From Sinohyriopsis cumingii (taxonomy: Eukaryota; Mollusca; Bivalvia; Unionida; Unionidae), in contig CM068830.1 of the NCBI GenBank assembly GCA_028554795.2, positions 44,834,837 through 44,898,836 on the forward strand: a stretch of DNA of 64,000 nucleotides, read 5' to 3'. Each line of letters opens with the position of its first letter. Within the stretch, counting starts at the first letter, position 1. Shown here one piece after another: positions 24,830 through 38,940 of the stretch. The notes beneath the pieces are model-generated. The model worked only from the letters and a program-made list of their open reading frames with translations, did no database searches and was not told where the DNA came from. Position numbers and translations under genes: made by a program.

Positions 24830-27800
24830 TTTGTTATGAAAGCTGCGAAGACAGATTTTTTAATGGTAAGAAACCGAGATGAAAACCTAAGCGGTTAGAG
24901 CACAACATTGCGTTTTTAAGTAAAATCCGTCTTTGTAAAGAAGTGCACTGTTCTACAACAAAACTCTCCAAAGACGAATGATGTCGAACGGGTTCAAAGA
25001 ATGTATAGAAAAAGGATATAACGCCATTTTGTTTTCAAAGAAATCTTAGATATATACAGATGCTCTTTCACATGTGAGTTATAACAAATTATAACTAAAT
25101 ACTACAACAGTCTTTAAACTGTGTGACACCGATTTAAGTCACAGCATGAAATGATTTAAGTGTTTGGGGATTTTTCTATTTCAAAACATCGACAAAGGAA
25201 AACACGAGAGCCACACAAAATAGACCTTTTCACATTCAAAATCATGTACCTAGTTACGGCTGTCATGGTTACAGCATCCGTTCAGGCGTTCCTTCAACAG
25301 CAGTAGACATCATAAGTCTTTTAAAATTTCGAACGAATTAAAAACACTTAATCGGATGTTATATATCAATTATTACCTTGTCAAATCTAGTATACGATAG
25401 TTTCTTTTTGTCAATTAAGAAATACTGAATTAACGTGGTGTGCTTTTTACAGGTTTGAAGTCATAGGAATACGGGTTTATTCGTGAGAATGTTTATTTTT
25501 TAGCAAAGCATACATACTTCGATAAAATTTGCATGAAGTTTACTAGCATTGACAAAGAATGTACTTTCTACCATTTCTATTAAGGAAAGCTTTATGATGT
25601 TTTATTGAATATCAAAACTATTTCCGCATATTTGAATTATCAACGTTGTATAAAGTCATTATTACAATCTGTCAGATGAACTTTAGCATGGCTAAAAGGT
25701 ATGTAGAAAATGTATTTTTTAAGCAAGAAAAGGAAAAACAAATATTGCCAACATATTTGAGCCTATATATCCAGCTACTTACAAAAAGCATTACTTATTC
25801 ACATGGTATATCTCCTTTGCGACACGAATCAGCAAAGTTCAAGGAGACCGCTCATTATTAGCATATTAGCAACCCAAGCGAACAACACAAAATCACAACT
25901 CCGATAATTGTGGTCGATTTGGAAGATTTGCGCTCGTTGCCTGCACATATTTTTTTTTCTGATGGTAACTGATAAAAAAAAAATTTGGAACTGTCAGCTC
26001 ATTGACTAGTTCTATTGTGTTTTATCCTGAAGTTCTTCAGAAGTTTTTGCGCCATTACGATTCGGTGGACATTCTTTGTTGCAAACTGACGTTGTTTGGG
26101 AGGACAGTGCAGGCATGGCTGCAACAAGGCACAATGTATGGATGCTTGCGTGATTTTTTCGTCGCCTCTGCAACTTCAGACGCAGACTTTGTGACAACTA
26201 ACTGAACATTATCTGTAGTGGAACCATCTTTGCTGTTCAACTCTGTCCTCAAACTCCTGGGTTTCGGTTTGTGACGACGACATTTGCATATTATTCAGAT
26301 GTGATAAAGGAGGGTGGCCGGTTTCAAAAGAGTCGGTGAAATATTTGTTTTTGATGAAATATGGGGAAAAGCACTATCGTGTAACGCATCGCAATCAATC
26401 GCATTAGTAAGTATATTACTATTAGAGGTATCGCAGAGATTAGAGACGCAACGTTTTGTTTTCAAGTCGAGTTACACCATAGTGACTAACGTAAGGGACC
26501 ACCAAGAAAACACTCAAAAACAGGATTAGTAACTCTTCACAACTTTTATTCCAATCGAATTACGATAGATTTGTAAGTATAAACATTTATCGGAAAACAA
26601 AGGCAGCTATGTAAGCTAGCCAACAATGCAGAGTCGTTTATATAAGTTCTTTAGTATTTCATTTTCAATATTTGCTGATTTTTGTGTCATTTTAATCTAA
26701 AAAAATTGATATAGTTTCAAAACTTTACGCATCCCTTCTCTACATATTTTCTTGCCATTCCGTAGGGGACTTAATTACAAGTGCCATTTCGATGTGTACC
26801 TGAATACTAGCTATGCGTGTAATATGGATATAAAACGATTCCTTTTAAAAGACCGCGAAACCAAAGGTACAGCTGAGAAAAATAAATACCATAATACGTG
26901 GAGAAAGGAAAATTGAAATCTTGGTAACATTTCTTGGTGCACATGTCAGACAAAGTATCGGACTGTATTCTGTCACCATCTTCATGCCAAAAAAGGGTTG
27001 TCTCCAAAGAAAAGCTGGCATTTAGGTTGAATATAGAGCTCATAGAAATCAGCAACCCAGCAGTTAAACTAACCATCTAACATCTTTGTTAAACATAACG
27101 ACTGGCACATGGTGGAGTTTCTAGCCGGCAGCTTCCTGATAAGACTCTCTGATCACGCAGCGGGGACATACTGACGGTCTAGGTCAAAAGAACAAGGACC
27201 TGTAAATGAAATAAGTAAACATGGTTAAAGCTTGGTTGGAATCTTTCTCAATTAATAAACCTTTGGAGAAGGACAAAATATGTTAATTTCATTCAGCAGT
27301 ACCCTACAAGTTACAAAATAGTTTTGGCAAGCTGAATAAATCTAATTATTACTTTTCCTTATTGTTTATCAGAGCTTTATGTGAAAGTCTGAGATCGACG
27401 TACATGGCCCTAATATCTTTAGACAGTAGGATCCCAGCATGGCGGAAACGTTGTTCGAAGCTACGAAAGCCTTTGATCTAAAGTACGAATGTTAAAAATG
27501 GTTCACCTCAGCTGTAGCAAAGTACTATACATTCTGTATCTTTACAGAAAACAATCTAATTGACATAATTTGTTATAATTGCCGAAATTTCGAATACTGC
27601 ATACTAAGCCATTTTGTTTTTCTCATGTTTTGTTCCATGTCACTGAAGTTAATGCACTCCAAGTGCCAGCTGTCTTCGGCATTTATGAGCTCTGCAGCAA
27701 ATCTTTACGCCCAGAACGTACTGAAACACGTGGTTGCAAACCAGAATATAGACGAGTATACGACTAATTGACACTGTTGATGCACGAACACTACGAACGG
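24830..27800. other. Intergenic DNA
   Basis: AT-rich. Short open frames on both strands (for example 26002-26205 and its opposite strand) lack recognisable motifs, splice borders or conserved composition. Confidence 0.5.
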
Positions 27801-27805
27801 CCTAA

Positions 27806-27960
27806 TGAAATGCTAGACTGGTTTCAGAATGGAGTATACCATCAACTGTAATATGAAATACTATACTGGTTTCAGAATGAAATATACAATAAACTGCAAT
27901 ATGAAATTCTAGACTGGTTTCATAATGGAATATGCAGTCAACTGTAATATGAAATGCTGA
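27806..27960. repeat. 48-bp tandem repeat, 3.2 copies
   Basis: Units beginning TGAAAT(G/A)CTA(G/T)ACTGGTTTC start at 27806, 27854, 27902 and 27950. Because 48 is a multiple of three, the minus strand shows a 16-residue repeat in an open frame (27802-28020), which I do not call a gene. Confidence 0.9.
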
Positions 27961-28019
27961 ACATACTTTTGTAATTGTAAACCATTCAGTTATATCTACC
28001 GACTTGAAAATGGTGAGCA

Positions 28020-28870
28020 ATTAGTCTCTTTCTGTCCAGCACTGAATGAAACCAAAGACTATAAAATGATAGGCAATGACCTTTTGTCATTTTCCTGATG
28101 GCTGGGGTCTGTATGAGTTAATTAGGACAAACAATAAGAGTTTTTACTTTACTTAGAGAAGTATTTAAATATATATGTGTGGCAGTCTGGTACCAAAGTT
28201 TTCAAGCATCCGTAATTTGAAATAATTTTTGACGCTTCTGTTAACAAAAACATTAATATTATTTTTGTTTAGATTGGTTGTCTATATTGATTGTCAAAAC
28301 CGCCATGCAAGTCGATGCCTGTTTCCTGATCAGGAAACAATATTTACCTAGGGATATTTAAAATTCTATACAGATTCGAAACTCATTCTGCAGCAACTCC
28401 TTCCCATTAAAATACTTTAGAATCTTATATGAGAGCTTCGAAATCCTTTGTTCCTTGAACTGGACAAATATGTTCTCCAAAGGCCTCTTACAAAACCATA
28501 TCCTCTCCTTGTTCATCGTACAGGATGGTGTCTGCAGCGACAAACACATTGCACAATTGTCAATGTTTGCCATCTTTGTTTATTCTTCAAGTAATATGTG
28601 GAAGACACCAAGGCTTTTTTTTATCCCCCTACTGAAACAGGATTCAAAAGTGATTTATGTTATTACATGTAACGCACAAAGACTGTTGCAGATGCAAATG
28701 GAAAAGGTTTATGCAAGTTGCAATTTGCTTGCACATGAAGAAATAGTATTCAGTGGCTATATGATGAAATCAAATTCTTACGGTTACTTAACTGAAACAA
28801 TGCTCTTAACTCAAAGTGGTCTCAAAGCCACGCGTGGTCGCACAAGTGCAGTCAGTGCCCGCTTCGATAT
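28020..28870. other. Intergenic DNA
   Basis: Overlapping open frames on the two strands at 28358-28916 with no recognisable family. Confidence 0.5.
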
Positions 28871-28876
28871 ATTTAC

Positions 28877-28877
<1 letters not shown>

Positions 28878-28912
<35 letters not shown>
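28878..28912. repeat. (CT)n microsatellite
   Basis: About 17 CT units. Confidence 0.96.
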
Positions 28913-28914
<2 letters not shown>

Positions 28915-29237
28915 AGATCACAGAATAACAGGAAGCAACCAAGGTTTCATTTATTTATACTATGTAGTACCGCGGGTACAGTGTGTTCATATAGTTACCA
29001 TGATTTTGATATTTCTTCTCCTTTTTAGACATGTGACGTCACATTTTCACTTTCAGTGTCGTTATATCCCCTTTTCAACAGCGTTAGTTCACGTACTTAG
29101 CATCAAATAGTCATTTATATAATTCTCAGAGCCTTTGAATTTGTTTTTCTTCTTGACCTATTTGTTACACATAGGCGTGGATTCAAAGATAATCTGGGAC
29201 ACGTTTAATTTATCACATAACTGACCAACACTGAAGT

Positions 29238-29238
<1 letters not shown>

Positions 29239-29322
<84 letters not shown>
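29239..29322. repeat. (AT)n microsatellite
   Basis: About 84 bp of AT units. Confidence 0.97.
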
Positions 29323-29325
<3 letters not shown>

Positions 29326-29329
29326 CACC

Positions 29330-30410
29330 TTGAGCTCTAAACAAATGGACTAAATCTGCTTTAGGTGCCTTCATATTTTGCCATCATTGTTGACAGGGAA
29401 AACAATGTTAACGATGAACGACATTGGTGGAGGAATATCATTTACCTGCTGTCGATATAAATACACAGGCAAGTTTTGAGCGTTGGTTGCTACATTATTT
29501 CAATTGTCATAGAGATATTGGTCTTTCAAGTTATATTCCTGGTTTGTCTGAGCCCAGATATACATTCTAGTGATATGAAAGTTAAGTATTTTAACTAAAA
29601 TTAAGACATATTGGTATTTGTGCCATTGGGTCTGCATCAGAAATATACATTCAGGGGCTATAAAAGTAAGTAACTAACCAGTCTTAAGACATGTCACATA
29701 CTGAGTTTTTAAAGGACGATATGCTATGTTTATTCTCCATTAGCCTGTCAGTTATCTTAATTAGATTACTGAATAATATCAGAGTGTTTCCGATGACTAA
29801 AATTCTTATGATGGCTGACATATACTAGTATCCTTTAATCTCTTTTGCTGCAGTGGGAAATGTGGTTGAGCATTTTGTTTTCAATTCTTGTAGATCTTCC
29901 CCAATTTTGAATTCAATGGCAAGCACTAGAACACATCCGAGACCAAATTCACATAAAGGTACAGTGAACTGGTTCGGGTGAAATGATGTAGCAAGAATTA
30001 ATAAATTGTACAAGGTATACTTGGACCTGTCAGTGTATAAGGTAGGGCAAATATTTGATTTATCGCATGTGTTGGTAAAATCTACCTGTGCAATAAAACT
30101 TTACACTTGAGAGGATAAGGTGGGCGTTGAAAGGTGGTCTTGAAAAACCATTTGACTCAATGAGAATAGAATGATCTTTCTAAAATTAATCAACGTCTAC
30201 TAGAATAAAACAGAGACTACAATAAAGCTGTGACATGCAGTGCGACGAGTATCTATTATATCTATAGCATAAATATCGTTAGACTGGACCAGGGTATCTA
30301 GCAATACAACATCTCCACAAAGGTTTCCGAAATATAATCCGAAAACCGCCTAAAACTACATGATGTATATTTTCTTAACTTTTGTTTTAAACAAGTATTT
30401 ATACCAATGA
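29330..30410. other. Intergenic DNA
   Basis: No coding signal or repeat recognised. Confidence 0.5.
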
Positions 30411-30419
30411 ACTGAACGT

Positions 30420-31180
30420 GGCTGCATTACTGGCAAAGCACAGGCAGGGTTTAGGCTTGGATATTCCGCTACTGATAACATATTCACTGTACAGTCTTTC
30501 ATACAGGAATACATATCAAAAAGGTACGAAGGTTTAACTGTTTGTGCGTAGATCTTCCTAAAGTGTTTGAAAAGATTGAACGCGATAAATTGTGGATACT
30601 TATTGCCTCAAAAGTTATTAATGGAAAATTTGCATCCATTGTAAATTCAATGTACTCTCATTTGCGCTTATGTGTAAAGTTGAGTGAAGGCTTAACCCAA
30701 TACGTTGACTGTATGCTGGGGAACAGACATGATTGTGTTTTGAGTCCACTGTTATTGTTTGTGTTTGTTAACGATTTGATTCCTTTACTGATGATGGAAA
30801 GTTAGAAAAAACTATTTATATTTCAGAAAATGTTTTCGATCTTTAAGCACTCTTATTTGCTGATGATGTAGACAATTACTGCGATACAGCAATAACATTG
30901 CAATAACATATACACATAATGAAACGTATTTGTAATAACAATGGAATAGTAGTTAACTTAGATAAGACAAAAAAATTGAGTTTCGCATTTGATAACCTTT
31001 AAGGAATAATGAAAAATGGTTCTTAAATGTGGCAAAAATTGGACAGTTTAATTTTATAAGTATATGGGTCTTGTGTTTCCATCCAAATTATCCTTGACGA
31101 AAGCTAAAGAAACCTTATTAGCCCAGAGTATCATAACAGTTGCGCTTTTTCTTATTACCCGTGAAATTCGGGTATTTTTA
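30420..31180 (+). mobile_element. Decayed non-LTR retrotransposon, reverse transcriptase fragment
   Basis: Reverse-transcriptase signatures appear in order on the plus strand: QAGFRLGYSATDNIF (30450), VDLPKVFEKIERDKLW (motif A region, 30545-30600), a GNRHDCVLSP block (motif B, 30720), FVNDLIPLL, then LLFADDV (motif C, about 30848) and VVNLDKTK (30950). They are spread over at least three frames with stops between them, so the copy is dead. No endonuclease part was found upstream, consistent with 5' truncation. An (AT)n run sits about 130 bp past its end. Confidence 0.85.
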
Positions 31181-31302
31181 GTTGTCTAGATGCCTTGAAA
31201 ATGTTTGATATTATGGTAAAACTCATAGAAATGTATGGTTGTAAAATTTGGGAGCATGCCTATTCAGAACGAATTGAAAGTGTTTAAAGCAGTTTCTACA
31301 AG

Positions 31303-31303
<1 letters not shown>

Positions 31304-31381
<78 letters not shown>
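31304..31381. repeat. (AT)n microsatellite
   Basis: About 77 bp of AT units. Confidence 0.97.
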
Positions 31382-31383
<2 letters not shown>

Positions 31384-31644
31384 ACGTCGTTGCAAACATG
31401 AATGTTGTCCTTGGAGTATGTGGCAGACTAGCGTTGTGGGTTACATATTATTCTAGTTGTGTTAAATATGGTGTAAATTTTAAAATATGGATACGCGATA
31501 TCCCTCAGAATGTTACAAAATGCTGAAGTAAATTAAACTATAACGTATTGTTTATATACCACCTGCTGCATTTACAAGAAAATACATCGACTGTTTAATA
31601 TAGACACAAAATGTGTATGTACGCTTCAGGTGATAGATTTCGTC

Positions 31645-31645
<1 letters not shown>

Positions 31646-31708
<63 letters not shown>
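31646..31708. repeat. (AT)n microsatellite
   Basis: About 63 bp of AT units. Confidence 0.97.
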
Positions 31709-31711
<3 letters not shown>

Positions 31712-34390
31712 GTACCATGGGTCGTGGGTAGATTACTAATTAAAAGTCTTGCATCTTGAGTCTTGAAGAACTATATGCTTGGTCTTCACTATTTAGAAAT
31801 TGAAAGGTACAGAGTTTTCAAAGTTTTTGTGTTTTTATGAATTTATTTTAGGAATTTGTATCGTATCTCCTACAGCAGCGCTTTCCATATATCATCCTTA
31901 ATCTTTACGTAGGCGTGGAAAGCATTCAGACGATGCATGATGTGGGTGTGTGAAGGGTGAATGCATTACATTCTTAAATATGGCTCTTTCTTAGGCTATG
32001 AACCCGATATATGTTTATTATTTGTCGTGAGATACATTTATTCGCATTTCGTCGTTTCATTGTCTAGAAAGCAATAAGGGTAGTTGTGTAAGATGGCTAA
32101 CATTATCAAAACATGAATACATTGCTTAGTGGTTAATAATAATAGTTATTAAAAAAAAATATAAAAATCGTATGAATGAACCCCAACGTCATCACAAAGG
32201 AAGCACCAAATTATCTCATGAAGTCCTTCTGTAAAGTTTTAATACTGGTACAAGCAACATTCATAACAAAATCTCTTCCCAGATTTGAAGTATTTCAAAA
32301 TGGAATACACGTAGCTAAAACATTCATCACGTGACCGATAATTCACTGAAAAATATTCGATGATTGCCTAGTGAAACGTTTAGAACGAAGTACTAGACCT
32401 TGTCCAGTAAATTTGGCTGTGTGAACAACTTTAGCCTGCTGAAGCACTGTCTTAATTGTATAATGTATATTACAATCAAAGCAATGGAATTACAGATGTG
32501 ACATATTTTTGGAAGACACATGCATTTAAAAAAGAAGCTCAAACTGAAGATGACTGCAATAACCAAACGTTTATCAGATAGAAGTGATATGAAAATGATG
32601 GTATAAACAATGATGATATAAATATTTGATTCTTTCTCGCGATAAAGGTTTGGTTTCCTCATTTTTTAAAAATTGTTCTTTGTCACACGTGTAAGCATTA
32701 ACTGCCTGAAACGTTGAATACAGTTGATAGATCCAAATGTTGGACGAATTTCCTTTCTAACCTAAAAGATCATTACTGTCGTAAACAGTTGATACAAGAA
32801 GTTTATTTTCACAAGTATCAGGTATGCATGAGCTTGCATTCATTTGTCCGAAGAAAGCTAAATTTAACCTAACTCTCGATGCACATTACTTCGATTATAG
32901 AATAACATTGGCACTAATATTTAATTTTGTTTGGCTGCTCTTTCATCCTGAGGTAAAGAGTGCTTAAGAAATGAAAATTGTAATAGATTTGTAAAATAAC
33001 ATTGACATAAGTGCAAATCCGATCCCGGTGTTTTTCTATCAAAGCTATGACACTTTTGATAAAAAAAGAGATTTTTGTCAGAGCTACAGAAAGTAGAAAT
33101 GCTAAACAAAGCATCTCTAGTTTCATCAACCGTTTGGTCATTTTACTCTAAAAAAAGAGTTTATCGTTTCCTAAGATTTTCCAGCCAGAATAACTAAACG
33201 TTTTTCAAAGCAATTGACAGAAATGGCTGCATTAACTTTTAATTCATAATAGCTGTTAAATGCTGAGAAAATGAAATTAATAAAATATGTGTTAAGTTTT
33301 AATTGAGGATAAATATCGAGAAAATTATGAGTACTTTCCTCAATTAAGACTTTACAAATATTTTATTAATACATCCCCGCAAACAACATCCAAAACAAAC
33401 ACACACAAAATTATGAAAAATGGGGCATTTTATAAGAATATTTAAATATTATGATCGAGTTCTGTTTCGTATTTACCTTTTTACCCTCATGTATCCACGT
33501 TCATAGCTTACCACTGACATATTGATGTTTTGCCTTGGCCAAAATCGAAACTCTGCTATTAAAAAAATATTTTTCTGGTAAATTAATTGGTACAGAGTAC
33601 GAAGTATATACTATGTACTGTAAACAAGATGAACAATAGTTAAATCGGGTCATAGAATTAATTAAAGCAAATTTTCGGCCCTCTGAATGATCGATCATAA
33701 CTGGTTAGGAACAGCACAACTATGATCGATCTGCAAAAGACGTGTACAAACATATACCATTTCTCACAAAAGCACCATTGTGCTTGTCCTCTAAAATAGG
33801 CACCTAATGGGAATCGTTTGAAAGAAAACGAGCTCAATGTTTGCATGTGATATACTCGATCAAGCAAGCTTTTATCCACACTCCCGTTTCGTAACGATTC
33901 ACACCTAGATGGTGATCGTATTCGTTATCAGTACATCGCTGACTGACATATATAACAATTACGAAGTGCTCAAGGTAATAACTTGATCAAGACAGCAGTA
34001 ATACGAACTATGAATACTGATGAGTTCCGCATGCAACTAAATGAAATCAGTCGTAAAAGCAAATAGCACGGCGGAAACCACTAGAAAAGCATCTAATTTG
34101 CATACCACCTGAAGCAGTAGTACATCAAAAGGCTCGAATGTCAATCCTCAAATTATATAGAAGATTTATTAGAGTAAGTACAAACTATATTACTGGAAAT
34201 TTAAAGTAGTTACAAATATGACAAATCGCCTGATGCTTAACGAGCAATATTTACAGTATATAGATTCATTATTTACTTCCTTAAGACACAAGGTCTCTTA
34301 CAGTGTTAAAACTCATTGCACAATACTAAAGAAATTAACATGAAATTGACTGAAGTATTCGTTGATTTATTTGAAGAATACTTACATTTT
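31709..34390. other. Intergenic AT-rich DNA
   Basis: No gene, tRNA or repeat family recognised in 2.7 kb. The short open frames on both strands look random. Confidence 0.5.
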
Positions 34391-34394
34391 GTTT

Positions 34395-35695
34395 GTTTAG
34401 AAAGTGTCTACACCACTTCCAACTACCCTCTCTCCAGTCGACCTTCCGGACTTGTTTGCAAATTTTTTCCGTGACAAAGTACAGACAATTAGAGATGACA
34501 CCACAATTTCAATTGACTTGTCGTCACCATACATTTGGGATACAGAATTTGAGCGGCAACCATTAGCAGCATTTGAACCTGTCTCTATGGATTTCGTACG
34601 TACAATCGTGATGAAGAGTGCACCAAAGTCATGTGAACTTGATCCAATTCCACATCACTGCTGCTTGAGTGCTTAGATCCAGTATTGCCTTCACTAACTG
34701 ATGTTATCAATAACTCTCTCTCAACCGGGGAATTCCCATCATTTTTCAAAACTGCCATTGTAAAGCCTGCTGAAGAAACCAACACTAGACCATAACGATT
34801 TAAAGAACTGCCGCCCAGTTTCTAATCTCCCAATCCTTTCAAAAATCTTAGAAAAGGTTGTTCTATCCCAGCTTGTATCTCATCTGAATTCAAACAGTCT
34901 TTTTAGCAATGTACAATCTGCATATCGCCCTTGCCACAGTACTGAAACTACTCTTCTAAAAGTAGTTAATGACATTCTCTCTGCTTTGGATTGCGAAAAG
35001 ATTACAGTCCTCACCCTCCTTGATTTGTCTGCAGCATTCGACACAATAGACCATGATATATTACTTGTCCGTCTCCAGCATGTATTTGGCATTCATGATA
35101 CAGCCTTACTGTGGTTCAAGTCCTACATGGTCAACAGGACACAAATTGTATCTGCAAATGGAATACATTCCAGCCCAGGTGAGCTATGTTGTGGTGTTCC
35201 ACAGGAGTCCGTTCTTGGACCTGTTCTCTTCATTCTATAAACTCACCCGCTCTCAAGTGTCATAGATCATCATCCAGTGTCTCACCAATTATACTCTGAT
35301 GACACCCACATATACAAACATGTCATGAACATATGCAAGGCTGCATATCTTGAGCTGAGACGCATCAGAACCCATTTGCAAATATCTTTCAGTTGATGCC
35401 ACTAAAGCACTTGTATTTTCATTAGTACTTTCAAGAATGGACTATTGTAACTCAATTCTGTCTGGTTAATCTCAATATCTACTCCAGAAACTTCATAAAG
35501 TTCAAAACACAGCTGCTCGGATCATACTTAGAGTACCACGATCAGAGAACACCTCTCCGCTGCTCTATACCCTACACTGGCTATCCATTCGATCTAGAAT
35601 CAAACACAAAATTTGTTCTCTGTGTTACGTTTCACTGACCGGATCCAGTCCAACATACCTATCCGACCTCACATTGAGCACATTTTCCACAAGTA
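34395..35695 (+). mobile_element. L2-like LINE fragment (reverse transcriptase), decayed
   Basis: The pieces, in order, are a linker with DLPDLFANFFRDKVQTIRDD, then NCRPVSNLPILSKILEKVV, SAYRPCHSTETTLLKVVND, LLDLSAAFDTIDHDILL (motif A), FKSYMVNRTQ, CCGVPQESVLGPVLFIL (motif B) and a YSDDTHIY version of motif C at 35290. After 35390 the sequence jumps to LSRMDYCNSILSG, LQKLHKVQNTAARIILRVPR and LHWLSIRSRIKHKICSL, the thumb and C-terminal region typical of the L2 group. The jump indicates an internal deletion between palm and thumb. Several stops and frameshifts are present, and the endonuclease half is missing. Confidence 0.9.
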
Positions 35696-35886
35696 ACTGT
35701 TACATTAGTTGTACATTTAGAGGCCGGTAAATCCAGAAAGGTATTTTCTAACGATATTCGTCTATGTTCTTGCTTTAAAGTTCTTATGGTTAAACTATAC
35801 ATGACAATATTTAGTAAGGGTTATTATCAATTTTAATTTACAGTTTATCTTATTTCTGCATCGCAATAAGCATTAAAGAGTGATAC

Positions 35887-36017
35887 CTACAACTTTTGAA
35901 TGAGGCGAGGATGTTTTTCCTTTCCTCCGAATCTTCTGTTACAAGATTACCAACATTTGCCTTGCACATCTCCTGTGCCGCGTTCCACGTCTTTTTGTAC
36001 ATATGTAGGGACAGAGT
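35887..36017 (-). CDS. C-type lectin domain exon
   Basis: The minus strand reads HMYKKTWNAAQEMCKANVGN then LVTEDSEERKNILASF, matching the start of a C-type lectin-like domain: the aromatic-K-TW--A---C core of helix 1, then G-LV--DS-EE at the helix 2 boundary. The 3' border is AGTTGTAG|GTATCA (last exon base 35887). A usable AG precedes the VTLSL stretch near 36017. The rest of the domain (WIG and WND motifs) was not found in the window, so other exons lie further left across the LINE or have been lost. The role would be carbohydrate or ligand recognition; the gene may be dead or simply partly sampled. The L2 LINE ends about 190 bp to its left. Confidence 0.6.
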
Positions 36018-36384
36018 CACTATCTTGCTCGTCAGAGAACCGCTGACAGCTAGATAAAGTAATACAGAAAGGAAGATCTCATCTATTTTTTTTCTCTCTC
36101 TCTCTCTTGTCCGCAAGATTGGCATATTTTTTACATATCTTTGTCATTTGTGCTGCTGTCGTGGTCATCCATGTCAAAGCCTTCGTTGGCGTGAAGAAAA
36201 TGAAACTTTTCAGTTCAACGTCCTGGCCCATGACCTTTCTACAAACGACAGCAGGAGAATGTTAAGATTGTATTGTACGTTTAACCTGTCTAGTGCTGCT
36301 ATGAAAATTGATGTTCACAAACCTTTAAGTTACTGTGACCTTCTTTTTATGATAGAGGAACAATGTCAAATTTTTTCAACATGA

Positions 36385-38680
36385 TCAGTTGAAGTAATTG
36401 GCGTATGCGGAATATCGAATAAACATTCTTATTATTTTAAATCCACTACATAAATGCCAGAACTTTAAAAGTAAAAAAACTTAAATATTCAAGAGTTCAT
36501 ATTTTTGTGTCAATATAAAAAGGAAAATTACTAGAACAGCTACACTCTGAATTGGTTTGGTCTAACATTGTTACTCATGATAAGTAAAAGGCCAAAGCTA
36601 CATCGTTTTGAATTCAACAGTTTCAGAGTTTAAATATTTTGTTTAACATGAATCAACCATGTCGCAATCAAAACAGCATCTGCATTTGCAGTTTTTAGAT
36701 GGGGAAAAAGTATTTAATTTCAAAATATCACACAAAATGTACTTATTTTAATATGAAATATTTATCATGTAACGCTTGTTAAATATTAAGTACAACGAAT
36801 ACTTATTTTAATATGAACTATTTATCATGTAATGCTTGGTAAATATTAAGTACAACAAATAAATAAAAATAACGGATTTATCGAACTGAGCAGCAAAAAC
36901 CACGATAGCAATATGGAATGCATTTGATTTGAGTAAATATATAAATTTTTGTTCGGTCTTAAGGTCACATACATTTTGACATTAATTCAACAACAACATA
37001 GATATTCCTTGTGATGAACAAACGCATGTGGAGTAGTATACTAGTTAAATGTTCTAGATCAACTATATTGATTAAAAACCTTGTCGAAAATCTCAAATAA
37101 ATAATACTATTGAATGATTGAAAAACGTTCACAATTATTGAATTTTGAAGAATTTTTGGGTTCTGAATGTTCTTTTGAATAGCGTCTTAACTTGATTATA
37201 AAATCAAAGACATTTATCAAGAATAAAGTATTGACCTTTATATTTTGCGCCGCTTCAACTGAATGACCAAAATATCATTTAAAATAAATTTACTATACTG
37301 AAACTCAATTCATCTCAGACCTGCCAAGAAACATTTTGGATAACCCCACTTTGAAGATGACGGCTCTGTAAAAAACAAATACACAGTGTGATAAGAAATT
37401 GTGGAAAAATATAACGAACTGAGCAGTGAGGATATAATCATCTTGTTGTACGATCTTCCACTGATATTTGAAGGGCAATAATATACCAGACTGAATCAAA
37501 TCAGCTTAAAAATATCATAATTCTTTACAGATGCGAACATTATTGTGTGAATGTAAAATACATGTACCCGATTAGTATGCACTCTAAAAGAAACAAACTG
37601 TAATGCAGATCAAAAACACTTTTAGTTGAGATGAAGGAATAAAAATCACAACAAAACCTGAATGTATACATCTAATTGGAAAACGATATACTTGGTCAAT
37701 AACGGACCGAAAAATAATGCTATACACCCATTGTTGTTATTTGCACGAACATGATTATAGAGAAGGTCATATTGAATACTGGAGGACATTATCACCTGAT
37801 AATATGAATGATAAGACATAGAAGGACGAACCTACAAGATGGGCTTACTTCTTTATGCAAAGAACACCGACAAAAGATGCATGAGGGTAGTATATGAAAT
37901 GAGGATTCCAGTCTCCCAGCTAGCCACGTTCCATTCGTCTCGCGTCCAGCCTGAAACCGTCATTTCACTTAGACTAGGCCAGCACATGCTGCTTTATTTT
38001 GCTGCGACCAGGTATCTAACTCCGTTGCCGAGCCCCTCGTCGGGCCTACTGCGCCCTCTGGCATGCTCTCCGTCGTTAGGCCCCTAATTCCCTGTGAGTC
38101 CAAGCCAGTACAGAGCTTATTGTGCTGCCAGTATACCCTAGCCTTCGTTGAGGCAAACACGACCAGGAAGCCAAATCTATGCTCCACATGTTAGTTGTCG
38201 CTGCGACCAAGTGTCTGTACCCTCGTTGAGCCTATAGCACCCAAGCAGCATATCCCTTTGATAAAATCATGGTGGAACCAGGAGGTCCATACCCTGGCGA
38301 AATATTTATGGAATTTGTTCGAGAGAATAAAATTATTCCAATAGAAAACAACGGGAAAATTCATAGTTTCATTAAACAAACACGTCGTTGGCCGTGTGTT
38401 AATAAGGACTTCCGTTTCAGCAAAATATATATGCTTCTCTCGCTCCAACAATGATTTCTGTAATGGAAACATAATTTCTGTAAAGTTAGGCTGCCAAGAT
38501 ATTCTTTGTAATCGTGGTTTGCAAGACGTGGTGTCTGCTGGTTTTAAGAACACAGACTACTCAAAACAAATGTTGTCTGTTTTTTGTTTTGCACGCTGGA
38601 AACACAACTGCTCGGCATATATTTCTAGCTTTGATGTATTTTGATCCCCGAGCTTTCTACGATGGTGTGGAAGCTTTGTG
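36385..38680. other. Intergenic AT-rich DNA
   Basis: Contains a 59-bp two-copy tandem repeat at about 36738-36858 (TACTTATTTTAATATGAA and ATTTATCATGTAA). The rest is unrecognised. A GC-richer patch at 37900-38250 with CGTTG/GCTGCGACCA words is unexplained. Confidence 0.5.
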
Positions 38681-38684
38681 ATAT

Positions 38685-38940
38685 AATGGGTCAACGAGGT
38701 TGTGTACGCCTGACGACACAATGACCTCAGTGAGGGTAAGTACACCTGACGGCACAATGGGATGAACTAAGGTATGCACGCCTGACGACACAATGAGACA
38801 AACGAGGGTATAACGACGCCTGCCGAAAGAATGAGCTCAGTGAGGGTATGTACGATTGACGAAACAATAGGTTCGACTCGGATATGTACACGTGACGACA
38901 CAACGGGATCAGCGAATGTGTCACTTTTGCTAAGCCCCAG
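38685..38940. repeat. About 40-bp minisatellite, left part
   Basis: Degenerate units with GTATGTACGCCTGACGACAC and AATGGGATCAACGAGG, six or so copies. The same unit resumes at 40712. Confidence 0.85.

Noticed and set aside
34380..34400. Splice acceptor (TTTTGTTTGTTTAG) before the LINE open frame
   Set aside because: It marks the 5' truncation point of the L2-like copy; the following frame is a decayed retrotransposon rather than a host exon.
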